The notes beneath the pieces were generated by a model. The model worked only from the letters and a program-made list of their open reading frames with translations. It was not told the origin of the DNA and made no database searches. A program made the translations under genes and the position numbers. Positions 22,701 to 34,592 of a DNA stretch of 64,000 bases are shown here, piece after piece. Each line of letters begins with the position of its first letter. Within the stretch, counting starts at the first letter, position 1. This DNA is from Acanthosepion pharaonis. Its lineage: Eukaryota; Mollusca; Cephalopoda; Sepiida; Sepiidae. The stretch is from contig CAHIKZ030000059.1 of assembly GCA_903632075.3 (NCBI GenBank), positions 1,034,719-1,098,718 of the forward strand. The letters run 5' to 3'.

Positions 22701-22949
22701 TATACGAAAACAAAAACATTAGTATACAAATCCTGACCAGCTCTAGAGTTGAAGGTAAGGACCACCCAAAAATGATGAGTGGAAGATATTTTCAATTCAG
22801 ATAATTAAGATTTTATTAACAGACCCGAGTGAAAGAAAGAGGTGAAAGCAATTGTTTTGGCTCGCAGAAGGCACCGACAAGGCGGCAAAATTCTTCCTGA
22901 AGTCACATCTAATTAGCGGCGGGCTATTTTGACAAATACCACGTATACG

Positions 22950-24412
22950 AAAAGGACAATTTGGATTTTGTTTTTTTTTAGCAAGGTGTTTCTTCCCCAG
23001 AACAAAGCCCCGGATTGACCACGCCCGATTGGAGACGTCACGAAGGAGGGAGAGACGCCCGACTAGATGCTCATTAGCCGAGAGCGGTCACGTGATGTGC
23101 GAGGGAAGAGGAAGGACGCTCGACCAGGACTCCATTGGTCGAAAGCGGTCACCTGACATACGAGAGACCAGGGGAAACGGGTGTGCGCCCCCCCCCCCAG
23201 AGCCACTGTAAGGAAGTATGAGTGAAAGTAAGAGCGATAATGGGAAATCAGAAATAATGCGACTTTTGGAATTATCAAGAAAACCCTGGCGCCCACAGAC
23301 CCACCCCAGTTTGTTACGGCGTCAATAAAAGCAGGACCCCAATCGACAGAAATCAGTTGCAGCTGGACCGCGGACAGCGAGGGAGCTTGAACGCGGGCGT
23401 CGGGCCCGGTTCATTCGCCCCTTTGCGGGCAAGAGAATCCGGAGTGAAGGAATTCGTCCAACCCAAGTCGAAGTGAAGAAAATTGCCCGAAAGCCTAAGA
23501 AGAGTTGGAGCTGCAGCCCGAAAGTCGATGAGAAGTTAAAGTTCAGCCCCGGACGACAGAGAGTTCAGTTCAGCCCCGGACGGCAGAGAGAAGAGTTCGG
23601 ACCTTGACGAGTTGGAGCTGCAGCCCGAAAGTCGATGAGAAGTTAAAGTTCAGCCCCGGACGACAGAGAGAAGAGTTCAGCCCCGGACGGCAGAGAGAAG
23701 AGTTCGGACCTTGACGAGAAGAGTTGCAGGGCGGACGAAGAAGAAGTTACTTGCAGTTGCGCTTAGTTGAAATCAAACTCAAGCCGAAGTGAATAAGCTC
23801 GTCCAACTCAAGCCGAAGTGAATAGGCTCGTCCAACTCAAGCCGAAGTGAATAGGCTCGTCCAACTCAAGCCGAAGAGAAGAAGTCAATTCGCGCACTGA
23901 CGGCGAGAAGAATCAGCCGTGAACGACTGGTAGAGATCAGCGCCCAGTGTCGAAACCAAACCACACCCCGACATGCAATTTTCTAGAGAGTAGGCAACTC
24001 GAAGTCTTTAAGTTGTATGGTAGAAGCTTGGTGCCACAGTCCACAAAACGGGTCGGGAAGTAGGAATAATTTTTATGTAACGAACATTTAGATATAAAAG
24101 GTTGTTACCCTTTTTATCAGTAATTTTTGGCCTCGTGAGTTTTTCTTTTACTTGTGTGTTACCACCCCGTCGAACTCAGCTTGCATACGGCCCCAATCCC
24201 TGTTTGATCCCGTCTGTCTAAGATCTAGTCACAACGTGGGTAGGCAGACCGGAGATCAGTGCAGTTACCCTAGTAACCAGGTGTTGGAAGCGAGTTGGGA
24301 ACGGCGAGGCTGGTAATCATCTAACCAAAGGGTTAGAACGTCACACTTGGAGCCGCGAACGAGATCGAACGACAGAGTCGACGCTGCGACCAGGGGGGGC
24401 GACGTCACATAT
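22950..24412 (+). mobile_element. GC-rich LTR-like element, copy 2
   Basis: Homologous in order and opposite in orientation to 1785-2900. It has ACAAAGCCCC..CACGCCCG, two CATTGGTCGA/CATTAGCCGA blocks with CACGTGA or CACCTGA, and GGCGCCCACAGACCCACCCC. AATAAAAGCAGG lies where copy 1 has ATATAAAA. A repetitive GC-rich leader follows (23455-23900), then ACGGGTCGGG, CTAAGATCTAGTCACAACGTGG and an end at GACGTCACA (24409). No gag/pol frame. The palindromic GACGTC end, the promoter-like box and the repeated leader suggest a long solo LTR or a LARD/TRIM-like element. Its base composition contrasts strongly with the AT-rich surroundings. Confidence 0.6.
23455..23900 (+). repeat. Tandem repeats inside GC-rich element
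   Basis: Two nested arrays. A unit of about 100 bases (GGAGCTGCAGCCCGAAAGTC ... CAGCCCCGGACGACAGAGAG) is present twice at about 23505-23605 and 23612-23715, with extra partial CAGCCCCGGACGGCAGAGAG subunits. A 29-base unit (CAACTCAAGCCGAAGTGAAT, then AGGCTCGTC) is repeated about four times at 23775-23880. Copy 1 of the element has no equivalent expansion, which explains its shorter length. Confidence 0.85.
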
Positions 24413-24834
24413 TACTGTCATCAGACTTACTTACTTACCTACTGTATTTGTGCACACGTGTTTATGCGAGCATATATGCTATCAATATTAGCGTATCAAG
24501 TGAAAAAAATATTAATATATTCATAAAATATTTCTGTTCCATAACATTTCATTTAACATATTTACGTTTGCATATACTGTCGTTGACACTGATGGATAGA
24601 GATTTTTCCACAGTCGTCGGGTATGTATACACACACACACTTGTGTGTAGACAAATGCTTCGTAAAAGAAAATCGGTCAAAAGTCATTTCTGGTATCCCG
24701 AGGAATAAACTAAGCCTAAATATCGATTTAAGTACAGGAGATTCTAATCAACTATCAATTCATTAAGCATCTCAATTTACAAGAGCTTCTTTCAGATTAA
24801 CAATATACCTTTCGTTTCTCTTTTTCAAGCGCCG

Positions 24835-25260
24835 ATGTGTTTACGGATATTACCAAAGTTATCTCAGCAGTTTGATAAGAAAACTATGCTCAGGCTATGG
24901 CTTTAGATATCTCGAAAGTGTTTAATATGATTTTCTATGCTGGTCGTCTTGACAAGAGCAAGAGATATGGTGGCTCTGGCTGAATATTTGATTTAATCCA
25001 ATCGTTCTTAACACATCGTGTATTGAATGACCACGTTTTTAGATGCGTTCACATTAATCAGAGAGTCCCCTAGGTCTCTTTCTGAACCGACAATATACCT
25101 TCCCGATGTAATCAATTCTCCTTTCGGTATTTATGCTGAGTACACATATATTTAGGTTTGTCGTAGTAGTAATCCCATTAGGTTCAACTAAGTAGAGCAG
25201 GAAGAAGGTCTAAATAATGACTACAATCAGTTTTTAAATGGGGCAAGTAATGGCTTCGAA
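24835..25260 (+). mobile_element. CR1/Jockey-like LINE reverse-transcriptase palm remnant
   Basis: Conceptual translation in shifting frames gives FDKKTMLRLWL, then MALDISKVFNMIFYAGRLDK (the ALDISKAFDxVWHxGLLxKL motif). It continues GSG.IFDLIQSFLTHRVLND, RVP for GVPQGSV, and FGIYAEYTY (the AIYADDTTLY active-site region, with YADD changed to YAEY). Loss of the second active-site aspartates and multiple stops mark it as dead. It probably belongs to the same LINE family as the C-terminal fragments at 12.5, 25.9 and 54.4 kb. Confidence 0.7.
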
Positions 25261-25379
25261 ATATCAACACCCTACACCAAAAGAAACCTGCTATACTGCA
25301 ATCATTCTTTAGAACCATATTTGGTTGAATCAATGACCCTTCTCGTTTTTCATCGGCCTGAAGTGGAAAGATTAAATTT

Positions 25380-25640
25380 AATCATTTGGTTTGGTTTACG
25401 GCATATCAACCACAAAGGGTTATGTATTGCCGACAAGATGTTTATTGCTGCTAATATTTTTTTGTCAAAAAGGGTATCTACCACCCCGGGTTAGGGTGGA
25501 CATGGAAACACCAGCAATTAAGAGGTGGTTTCACGCTCCTCAAAACCTCCTGGTCAGAGGCTTTGCTGTTGGACGTAGTTTATCGTCATACCCAGGACGG
25601 TTTAATCATTTACTAGGTATGCTGACGGAAAGGTTGGTTC
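25380..25640 (+). repeat. Dispersed repeat family A
   Basis: It contains TTTACGGCATATCAACCACA, TCTACCACCCCGGGTTAGG, CTCAAAACCTCCTGGTCAGA, GGCTTTGCTGTTGGACGTAG and CGTCATACCCAGGACGG in family order. The CCTAACAGG block is lost. The 91-codon frame over it is incidental. Confidence 0.65.
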
Positions 25641-25879
25641 ACGAGGTCTCGTCATTTTACAGTTGAAATAGCTAAATTGAACCGTTATTTTTATGGTAAT
25701 GTTTATTTCTCTTGATCTTCTCACATGTGCGCCTCTTAATTTCCAGTCAATTTCGATCTTCAAAAATTGAATGTATTTTAAATCGTTACCTATTGTCTTA
25801 ATTTCTGTTCATTAATTTTTTTCTTTTTCTCATAGTTTTACACATTCATTGTGTTTCCGTGGTTATACTGCCTTACTTG

Positions 25880-26395
25880 AGTCGGAATTAGTTTTTTTTT
25901 TGTTTTTTATAAGCATTTCACCCCAAGCAAGGCTGGAAGCCACTAGCACGCAAGGGGTTACATAGGATTTGGAGCGGGAGCAGATAGTAGTGATAGAGGA
26001 AAGGATATAGAGAAGGATAGTGGATAGATCAAGGCAACTAGAGAAGTCGATTGACATTACATTTGAAAAGTTGGAGATTATAGCTATCAGGGAAACAGGG
26101 AAGGGGGTTCCACAGGCGAGAGGTGCGAGATATGAAGCTATTGGAGTAGAAGAGCCGGCTATATTTAACCGTTTCAACAGTGAAACGGTGAGAGCGGGAT
26201 GCCAGGCTCGTAGGATGCTTGAAATTATGAAGCCTGGGAACTAGCGAAAGCAGCTCATCGGAGCAATTACCATGAAAGTATTTGTAAAAAAGACAGAGAG
26301 GCGACGGCACGTCTGTGACAGAGCGACTGCAGACGAGATGCCAGATCAGGGGCAATTGCATTGTTCTATATTGTTCCGTTATATTCTAAACAAAC
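25880..26395 (-). mobile_element. CR1/Jockey-like LINE 3' end (C-terminus plus 3' UTR)
   Basis: The minus-strand frame 26361-26038 reads MQLPLIWHLV, FYKYFHGNCSDELLSLVPRL, HRFTVETVKYSRLFYSNSFI, SRTSRLWNPLPCFPDSYNLQ and LFKCNVNRLL. These are the standard C-terminal motifs (HGxCSxEL, SFxPRTSRLWNxLP, SYNLxLFKxNVNRxL). Beyond the stop lies a 3' UTR with CCCCTTGCGTGCTAGTGGC and CTTGCTTGGGGTGAAATGCTT, shared with 54410-54470. This is the best-preserved C-terminus of the family in the window. A palindrome ACCGTTTCA/TGAAACGGT lies in the coding part at about 26169-26190. Confidence 0.8.
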
Positions 26396-26399
26396 TTTA

Positions 26400-27150
26400 C
26401 TCACATTATTCAACCTTACAAAATATTCTTTATTTTATCTATAGTTCATTATTTTTTTTCCATATTTGTAATTTTTTATATATCATAACTAATGTATAAT
26501 CATCTGTGGAAAACATATGCAATTTTGAAGAATTGAAAAGAGTCGACATATCAGTTGGAATGCGTTACTGATAATCAAAATGGAACAACATTTTAAGTGA
26601 TCTTTCTTTTTTCCTTGGCGTACAACAAACAACGTAAGCACTTCTTGAAAAATGAAACGAGAAGAATTGAAATCTTTTCTTCTATTCAAATGTGCAGTAT
26701 TGTTCATATTGACTCTAATCATTAGTCTCTCTTTTTTCCACCGCTTCATGACTTATGCATCGATAACTTGAATTCAAAACTTTCAGTTTCCATTTTTCTT
26801 TACTGATTTTTTTTATTTATGTAAATCTACTCCTTATCTGTGGGTTACCGAAGCATATTTCTGTGGCGAGGATCAATGAGAAAAAAACACTGGAATTTAA
26901 ATAACGATATGATTCTATAAGAAGAAAATAAATGAAAATATATTAGCTCGAATTTATGTTAATCGCTTTTGTCTTGTACTTTGCATGAATTCAAAATCTT
27001 CACTCAGGGTTGGAATCAAATTCATACACATAGAAACACTACGATACATTTGCAAACACTTAAATGCAGAGAAAATTACATTAAATGTTTAATTTACTAT
27101 GACTCCTTATCTATCATATCTTCAAATTCAAATCCGTATGCTCAATTTCG
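26400..27150. other. No gene recognised
   Basis: AT-rich. The frames at 26489-26749 (-) and 26969-27202 (+) lack recognisable features, and the latter runs into the TA array. Confidence 0.5.
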
Positions 27151-27152
27151 TG

Positions 27153-27155
<3 letters not shown>

Positions 27156-27193
<38 letters not shown>
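27156..27193. repeat. (TA)n microsatellite
   Basis: Pure TA array. Confidence 0.95.
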
Positions 27194-27194
<1 letters not shown>

Positions 27195-27392
27195 TTGTAT
27201 GAAATGAGAACGAATCGAATATAAATTCCAATGTTTGTAACATTAATTTAAATGAGGGCTCAATACAATCCAACGGTATAGTATATTACATTCAAATATG
27301 AAGAAAAACGCTACATAAATGCATTGATATTTCTATATTAACATATCAGGCGTTAGTAGATAATATATATAGTTTGATTGATGTGAGTTTGG

Positions 27393-27424
27393 GACCTGTG
27401 TTTCACGCTCTTTGCGATCGTCAG
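27393..27424 (-). ncRNA. Hammerhead-like motif F2, intact GAAA
   Basis: Minus strand: CTGACGA (27424-27418), CGC/GCG stem with loop AAAGA, GAAA (27404-27401), then CACAGGTC. Stem III can pair A27401-T27394 and C27400-G27395 around loop ACAG, leaving the GTC triplet with the predicted cut after 27393. All invariant core bases are present. The weak points are a U-U mismatch at the base of stem II and a two-pair stem III. Confidence 0.5.
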
Positions 27425-27427
27425 AAA

Positions 27428-27461
27428 CTGACGATCGGTAGAGAGCGTAAAACCCAGAGTC
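27428..27461 (+). ncRNA. Hammerhead-like motif F2, G12 lost
   Basis: CTGACGA (27428-27434), CGGTAGAGAGCG stem-loop, AAAA in place of GAAA, then CCCAGAGTC. This is the partner of the minus-strand motif, three bases away across the palindrome centre. The same G-to-A change occurs at 6423. Confidence 0.4.
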
Positions 27462-27529
27462 ACAAACACGCATCAATACAACTATGTTAGCTCTGTCACT
27501 GATATTGAGCGTTTTTCATTAAGTACTGC

Positions 27530-28944
<1,415 letters not shown>

Positions 28945-29139
28945 AAATAGGTCTGCTCAACTTTTTACTTAATTTATTCGGAAGTTAGAAAAACTTATTT
29001 TGTTAGCATAAATATTCAAAATTACTTCTATCAATCCAAATACTTTCAACTCTTACGACAGTCGTTATCATGATTTACTAGTTTTGCATTTTATTATCAA
29101 TTTCTTGTTGATTTAAGCTGAAATTATTTACAACGGCTG

Positions 29140-29800
29140 TTGAGTGGATGATTTTTGTTTAGCGCCATATCAACCTCTATGCGTTTTTTAATGACGAATT
29201 CTAAATATTTTGAATATAGGTGTATGCATTCAATTATAGATAAAATACATTGTTGGTAATTTTGCTTTAAATATGTATTGTTGATAATTTCACCATAAAT
29301 AGGTATTGCTGGTTCATTTTATTTTATTTTTTTTAGCCGCCATATCAATCTCTATGGGTTTTTTTAATACCGAAATCCTATTATTTTTTACGAAATTATA
29401 TGCTTTCAACTACAGATAATTTGTACAAAATGTTATACTTTCAGAGTAAAGGTATGTTTTTAGATATATAGTTTGTATATCATGAAATGTATTGTTTGTA
29501 CTTTTTACTATAAAAAAAATATTTTTATCTTTCTTTGTATTACATTGACTGTCCTTTTGCTATAAGATGTATTGTAGTTCCTTTTATTATAAAATTGTAC
29601 CGCTGATTTTATTTGTTTGGGAGTTCAGTTTGACAACAGCTGGGATCCTAACAGGTGCTACCACCACGGATCCGGGAACAACAGTCAAAAGTGGTTCCGT
29701 GTTCCTCAAAATCTCCCGATCAGAAGCCTTGTTGTTATATCTAGTTTATCGTCATATCCTGGGCGAATTTACAACGGTTATATATATATATATAGTCATG
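29140..29800 (+). repeat. Dispersed repeat family A, longest copy
   Basis: The head block (GGCTGTTGAGTGGATGA, then AGCGCCATATCAACCTCTAT) occurs twice, at 29135-29190 and 29325-29365. The body has TACTTTCAGAGTAAAGGTA, GCTGGGATCCTAACAGGTGC, TACCACCACGGATCCGGGAA, CTCAAAATCTCCCGATCAGA, AGCCTTGTTGTTATATCTAG and CGTCATATCCTGGGCGAA. A short (TA)n follows at 29778-29795. The doubled head suggests insertion of one copy next to another. Confidence 0.7.
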
Positions 29801-30796
29801 GGGGGGCTTCTAAAAGACATAATGCATATGATTTTTATATAGGTACCTTATATATGTTCTAAAGGTGGTCATAGCCGATGTTGTGTTAATGGGGAAAATA
29901 TGTTACTGTCTATAAAAAATATTCCGTGTCATACGCATCAAAAAGCATTTGACAAATAAATACAGCTCGGATATTACACCGTCTCCAAATGTAATGTCCA
30001 TGTTCCTTTTGGATCTTGTCATTACGAGTGCATCTGGGCAGTATGCGCCCTGCATATACCATCTTCTAGGCGTTAAACTCGGAGTGGTCACACTAGTCCC
30101 ACCATCAAACGACTAAATTTTGACCAACCACAGAGCTAACTTTACATAAACGGGGGCTTACTATGTATATATAACATATTTATTATATATAATATATAAA
30201 TCTCAGTATATTTGTGAATCAGCTAGCATTATATATTTCACTCTCTGTATTTGTCATACACTCTAATCATACGCTGAGTTTTCGCAAATTAATCACGCAG
30301 ACGCCGTGAAATAGACACGTGACATTCGACACAACCAATATAAGTGAAAGCAAACCAGAATAAAAAGAAATAATTCAAATATAACACGAACGCCAATGTA
30401 TACGTGATGTCTATACAACCGATAGAAGCAAAACATAGAATTACCAACAAAAAGAAATATAACTCCAAATTGTTCCTCAGTGAAAATTCTGATTAAACTA
30501 AATAAATGGAAAAATGTCAAATTTATAAAGATTTCGAACTTGTTCCTTAATCAGTCCCATGTGTCTGTCCGGATATGTATACACAACATGCTTGTTTGAA
30601 ATCCTATATAAATAGTAATAGAATAGACATACACGAAAATCTGAAATATAAGGATATGTACAACGATAGCCACTGTCCAGCTAATACTACTTTAAAAAAT
30701 AGACGCTGCTGATTTTCTTGATTTTGTTAAAAATATAATCATTCATACTTGTTTTTTTTATCAATTTTAAATTGCTGGTTTCAAATTTGAGAATAA

Positions 30797-30836
<40 letters not shown>

Positions 30837-31635
30837 CACACACATATAAATCATTCATCCAAAGATTTAATAGTTATTGTATTTTCTCAATTTTTCGAAT
30901 AAGATATTGGACATGAGGCTCAAGATTGTGGATAAACGCACTGAAGTAATCTTTTTTCTTTTATTCTATATTGATTTTAATCCTTATAAAGAACTGGGTG
31001 TTGTCAGTCTTGCAGACAAGATTTTGTTGTTTATTACTGGTATTATTGACAGTGTCGTAATTCAAATCTGACTGACGTTTGGAATTGGAATGTTCATTTG
31101 AAACGAAGCATCAAAACCGCAAAGGAGAATGATGTTACAAATATTTATACGTATTATTTTGAACTCTTCAATATTTTACACACGCTTCCCGAAAAGTCCT
31201 CCACATATACATATATATACGTGTGTGTTTTTCATATGCCGTAAACATAATCACTATTTAATGTAAAAATACATTTGATTTTTGGCAAATATTGCTAAAA
31301 ACTGAAAATTTAAAAATAAACTCTATCTAATTTAATTTAAAAATAAATATATAATCGATAAGTTTTAATATATCGGATTATGATATTCACAAATTTGCAA
31401 TAATAAAGAAATTATATGATATTGAAAATTAATTGGTTATAAATTTAAATCGTATGAAATTTCTAACGAATTTCTAGCGTGTTAAGAATTTAAAATTTGT
31501 AAATTAGCTTTTATTCGTTCAAATGTTGTATAAATATGAGATCTGATATGAAAAGGTTTATAAACATCTGACCCTAATCATTTTTTCGACGCGAAAATCT
31601 TTAGGCAGTTTTATTTTATTGAATATACACACACA
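29800..31635. other. No gene recognised; (TA)n at 30799-30831
   Basis: AT-rich with a 110-base less AT-rich patch at 29990-30110 of unknown origin (ATGTTCCTTTTGGATCTTG). The frames at 29903-30091, 30293-30520 and 30877-31071 have no recognisable domain. A TA microsatellite runs into TACATACACACACAC at 30799-30843. Confidence 0.5.
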
Positions 31636-31639
31636 GGCA

Positions 31640-32220
31640 GAGGCTGTGATGGGGAAATTATAATTGTCAGGCAGCGTCCGTGAGAAAAGATCACCATGAC
31701 GTAATTCACTCCGCCAGGAATTTGGAAGCGGCATTCGCACCAACACTCCAATGCGAATATTTCAAAGTGTTTGGGTGTCTAAGGAGAATGCAGAGAATAC
31801 GGAAATAGATAGTTGAATCTAACGGTGATTACGAAGGAACAGCTCCGTAAACTCACTCTGATCGTTCTGATACGAAAATAACCCCGTTCATTTGTTGGTG
31901 AGGGACTCACTCAACACAGAGCCCTACAAGTGACTTGAGGAGGTAGTGCTGCCCTGGTTGAAGATGGCAGTTGAAACACCATATGTCTGACAACATGACT
32001 CTGCACCATGTCACACAAGCAGAACACATTTATGGCTTTCAGACAATTCCTGTGCAATATAACCCCTTACATCTGGCCACATATCTCCCCAGACTGGAAC
32101 ATTCTTAATTATGTGTGGGGGCGAAAAAACAAACAAAAGTCCTTGTAACACCAAAGTCGATCTGAAGGCAAGGATTATGGCAGCATTCCCCAAATTAAAC
32201 GAAGAAACATATAATAATAG
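31640..32220 (+). pseudogene. Tc1/mariner-type transposase relic (DDE, C-terminal half)
   Basis: In the frame near 31930-32215 the translation reads VVLPWLKMAVETPYV, QHDSAPCHTSRTHLWLSDN (the QxDSAPCHTSRxTQxWL motif with the second catalytic Asp), then TSGHISPQTGTFLIMCGG. The last corresponds to WPPxSPDxNPLDYYVWG; here the third acidic residue is lost. It ends NTKVDLKARIMAAFPKLNEE. Stops replace conserved Trp and other codons. Upstream similarity to the HTH half is weak. No terminal inverted repeats found. Confidence 0.7.
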
Positions 32221-32244
32221 CTGTCCACATTTCTGTAGAATAAC

Positions 32245-32570
32245 AATAATAACAACACTTACCGGCGTAAGGTTCCCAGCTAGCCTCTAGCTGGCAGACA
32301 CAAATAAAGCAGGTTGTAACTCAATACAAATCCCGCAAACTGACTGGAATCAAACTGGTATTTATACAGAAATACCTCCACTCATGTACCAGCAGCCAAT
32401 CACAGCCCAAGCAATCGACTATCCCACTTGAGCACAATGAGATGCCCCATGGCACCATAAATAGCTCTCTTTCTCAAGGTGGAGGGGGTCTTTTCTCAGC
32501 TGAGTGTTTATCTTGACAACGGGATTGTTCTACATTTCCCAATGGATAATTTTACTGTTACACGAATTGG
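32245..32570 (-). repeat. LTR-like sequence (possible solo LTR)
   Basis: Higher GC than its flanks. On the minus strand it starts near TGTAACAGTAAAATTATCC and contains GCTGTGATTGGCTGCTGGTA (CCAAT-type box). TATAAATACCAGTTTGATTCC follows about 35 bases later as a TATA box, and the sequence ends in GAACCTTACGCCGGTAAGTG. The spacing of CCAAT and TATA is promoter-like. A similar piece (CACCGGCATAAGGTTACATC) is at 40360-40380. No internal domain adjoins it. Confidence 0.4.
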
Positions 32571-32594
32571 ACAATTTTACGGTTACACACCCTC

Positions 32595-32598
<4 letters not shown>

Positions 32599-32663
<65 letters not shown>
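32599..32663. repeat. (TG)n(TA)n microsatellite
   Basis: About nine TG units followed by a long TA array. Confidence 0.95.
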
Positions 32664-32669
<6 letters not shown>

Positions 32670-32689
32670 TTATTGGGTAAATATGTGTC

Positions 32690-32985
32690 ACTAATAGCCG
32701 AGTGGGTAGAACGTTAGTGTTTAGGTAGTTAAACTCAGATTCAAATGATCTGGGCAGACAGGATCCCCGCGTGTGGAACAGAAAGTACCTGACATATAAA
32801 GGCAGGGGTAAACCAGTAGTATATGAGTGAAATTGGATAAGGGAATTGTTGTAATTGTTCGAAAACCGTTAATAGTTTTGCTAGCACGAAATCACATGTT
32901 ATATTGGTTGGGAGTTTGTGCGTACTGGCCTCAGTCGAACTAAGGATGATGCGACATTATGCGTCCTCCAACAGAAAGTAATTAA
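32690..32985 (+). mobile_element. tRNA-derived SINE (type E, Leu/Ser-like head)
   Basis: TAGCCGAGTGGGTAGAACG matches a class II tRNA A-box/D-arm (GCCGAGTGGTTAAGGC). CAGATTCAAATGATCTGG follows at the distance of a T-arm. The body has GATCCCCGCGTGTGGAAC, GAAAGTACCTGACATATAAA and TGTGCGTACTGGCCTCAGTC. The tRNA fold is not complete, so it is a retroposon, not a gene. No second copy in the window. Confidence 0.6.
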
Positions 32986-33405
32986 TATCCGCCCAGCCCA
33001 ATTGTAATGTAAATCACTTGTCGCCTCTAACATGTCTGATCATTCTCAACTTTGATCATTCTGCTCCGACTTCTTTCATTAAAAAGAATATCCGACCATA
33101 GTGCTGTTTTTTACTGATTTTTTTTTTTTTTTGGACTATTCTCTCTAAACACACGAGATGGTTCGGCCTGAAAATTCAACAGCTTCTAAAATACCCAGAC
33201 CCGCACGTCCGTCCCCAACAAACATGTCACGTTCAAAGGCATATAAATCAACTTTCATACCAATAAAAATTCATGAAATGAAATTCAGCAGGTCACCATG
33301 AATAAATGCTTGTATTCATTAAACTGATGCTACGTCATTGACTGATAGTATGCGTGAAAGCGAATTTCTTCACGTTTTCATGCGAGCAGTATATATATAT
33401 ATATA
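32986..33405. other. No gene recognised
   Basis: Unclassified sequence; a short (TA)n at 33391-33409 marks the left border of the next hairpin. Confidence 0.5.
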
Positions 33406-33511
33406 TATAAGCAAATATATGGATATAGATCCGACAGTATGAAGAAAAATACAGAAAAAAAACAAACAAAAATCTTAATATGCAGTATGCTGTATTAATG
33501 TTAATATAAAA

Positions 33512-33556
33512 GTCGACGTCGGACGTTTCGGTCTATTTAAGACCATCTTCATGGAC
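33512..33556 (-). ncRNA. Hammerhead-like motif F1 (left arm)
   Basis: Minus strand: TGAAGA (33551-33546) preceded by CA rather than a clean C. Then T and a GGTCT/AGACC stem-loop, GAAA, and CGTCCGACGTC. Stem III pairs ACGT with ACGT around the loop CCG; the GTC triplet is followed by GAC. GTC on the 5' side can pair with this GAC as start of stem I. One core-adjacent change makes activity doubtful. Confidence 0.45.
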
Positions 33557-33580
33557 ATTTTCATTTAAACATAATTAACA

Positions 33581-33614
33581 AGATGGTCTTAAATAGACCG
33601 AAACGTCTGACGTC
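33581..33614 (+). ncRNA. Hammerhead-like motif F1 (right arm, 5' core lost)
   Basis: AAGATGGTCTTAAATAGACC, GAAA (33600-33603) and CGTCTGACGTC. Stem III: A33603-T33613, C33604-G33612, G33605-C33611, T33606-A33610, loop CTG; GTC triplet with predicted cut after 33614. The CTGAAGA box has decayed to AACAAGA. Confidence 0.4.
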
Positions 33615-33672
33615 GACTTTATATTAACATTAATACAGCATAATTGCATATTAAGATTTTTGTTTGTTTTTT

Positions 33673-33679
<7 letters not shown>

Positions 33680-33731
<52 letters not shown>

Positions 33732-33888
33732 CTCTTAAAAGAGAAAAATATTATGAAAACATATTTATAACATTACCAACTATTAATACATGTTTAAAAA
33801 AAACAAATTATATTACATCACCATTTTTCTACAGATCCATGATTCATGGATCTAACTTATCTCTTCGAAATACATAAAAATCAATATA

Positions 33889-33924
<36 letters not shown>
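33680..33924. repeat. Two (TA)n microsatellites
   Basis: TA arrays at 33680-33727 and 33883-33924. The 34-codon-scale poly-YI frames across them are artefacts of TA repetition. 33930-34270 holds nothing recognisable. Confidence 0.95.
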
Positions 33925-33928
<4 letters not shown>

Positions 33929-34274
33929 AAATCTGTACAAGATATACTTTAATGAAAAATTGTTCAAAATATCCTCCAGCGTCTCGCTAACCTTTGCTTA
34001 CTTTAACATCCTGAATGTTTTCTTACACTTATTTGAATATTATGTTACTTCCTTACGCGTGATACGTATCCAGTCAAAACATCCTAGTGCATCTTACTAA
34101 CTTTATACACTTTAGAGAATATTTACCTCATGAATTTAAATATTATCTGTTACTTTATTACACGTGACACGTATAAAAAATAGCCAAACACAGTACACCA
34201 TAAATCTGCGTCGAACATGTTAGATTATGTTTCCTACTTGTTCGTTTTCCTATCATTTTTTTTTTCGAATTCCT

Positions 34275-34281
34275 ATCCATA

Positions 34282-34337
<56 letters not shown>

Positions 34338-34549
34338 TCACTCGACTCTCCCGTCGAATTCGACGTATGAGGGTCAAGCTGATCAGTTCCTAGGAAACCG
34401 ACACCGGCACATGGGATTTGATTATAGTGGTGAATGTTTCTTGAAGGGTCGAATACAGAGTCCTGGTGCACTACGTGCCACAAGGTCTCCAATCGACCAT
34501 CCGCAGGTTTTGAATTCGAACTAGGCTCTCCGAATCCTCAATCCGAGCC

Positions 34550-34592
<43 letters not shown>

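Larger units (their letters stand above)
27371..27482. mobile_element. Hairpin element H5 with face-to-face hammerhead-like motifs
   Basis: Near-perfect palindrome about 112 bases long, centred on GATCGTCAG-AAA-CTGACGATC. Arms carry TTTGATTGATGTGAGTTTGG..TTTCACGCTC and its inverse, and each arm holds one F2 ribozyme-like motif. The left flank carries TATATA and a long TA-rich block starts shortly after at 27530. The single arm at 6404-6455 is a half of the same element. Confidence 0.75.
33409..33680. mobile_element. Hairpin element H6 (family F1) carrying two hammerhead-like motifs
   Basis: Long inverted repeat. The left arm AAAAACAAACAAAAATCTTA continues ATATGCAGTATGCTGTATTA, ATGTTAATATAAAAGTCGAC and GTCGGACGTTTCGGTCTATT. 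It is mirrored at the right with few changes; the centre is about 30 bases. The left end carries a further 35 bases (GCAAATATATGGATATAG, then ATCCGACAGTATGAAG) shared with the hairpin at 42537, so the family has an asymmetric left terminus. It is inserted between (TA)n arrays (33391-33409 and 33680-33727). Confidence 0.8.

Noticed and set aside
23029..23211. Arg-rich 60-codon frame in the GC-rich element as a gene
   Set aside because: Composition-driven; not preserved in the inverted copy at 1.8-2.9 kb.
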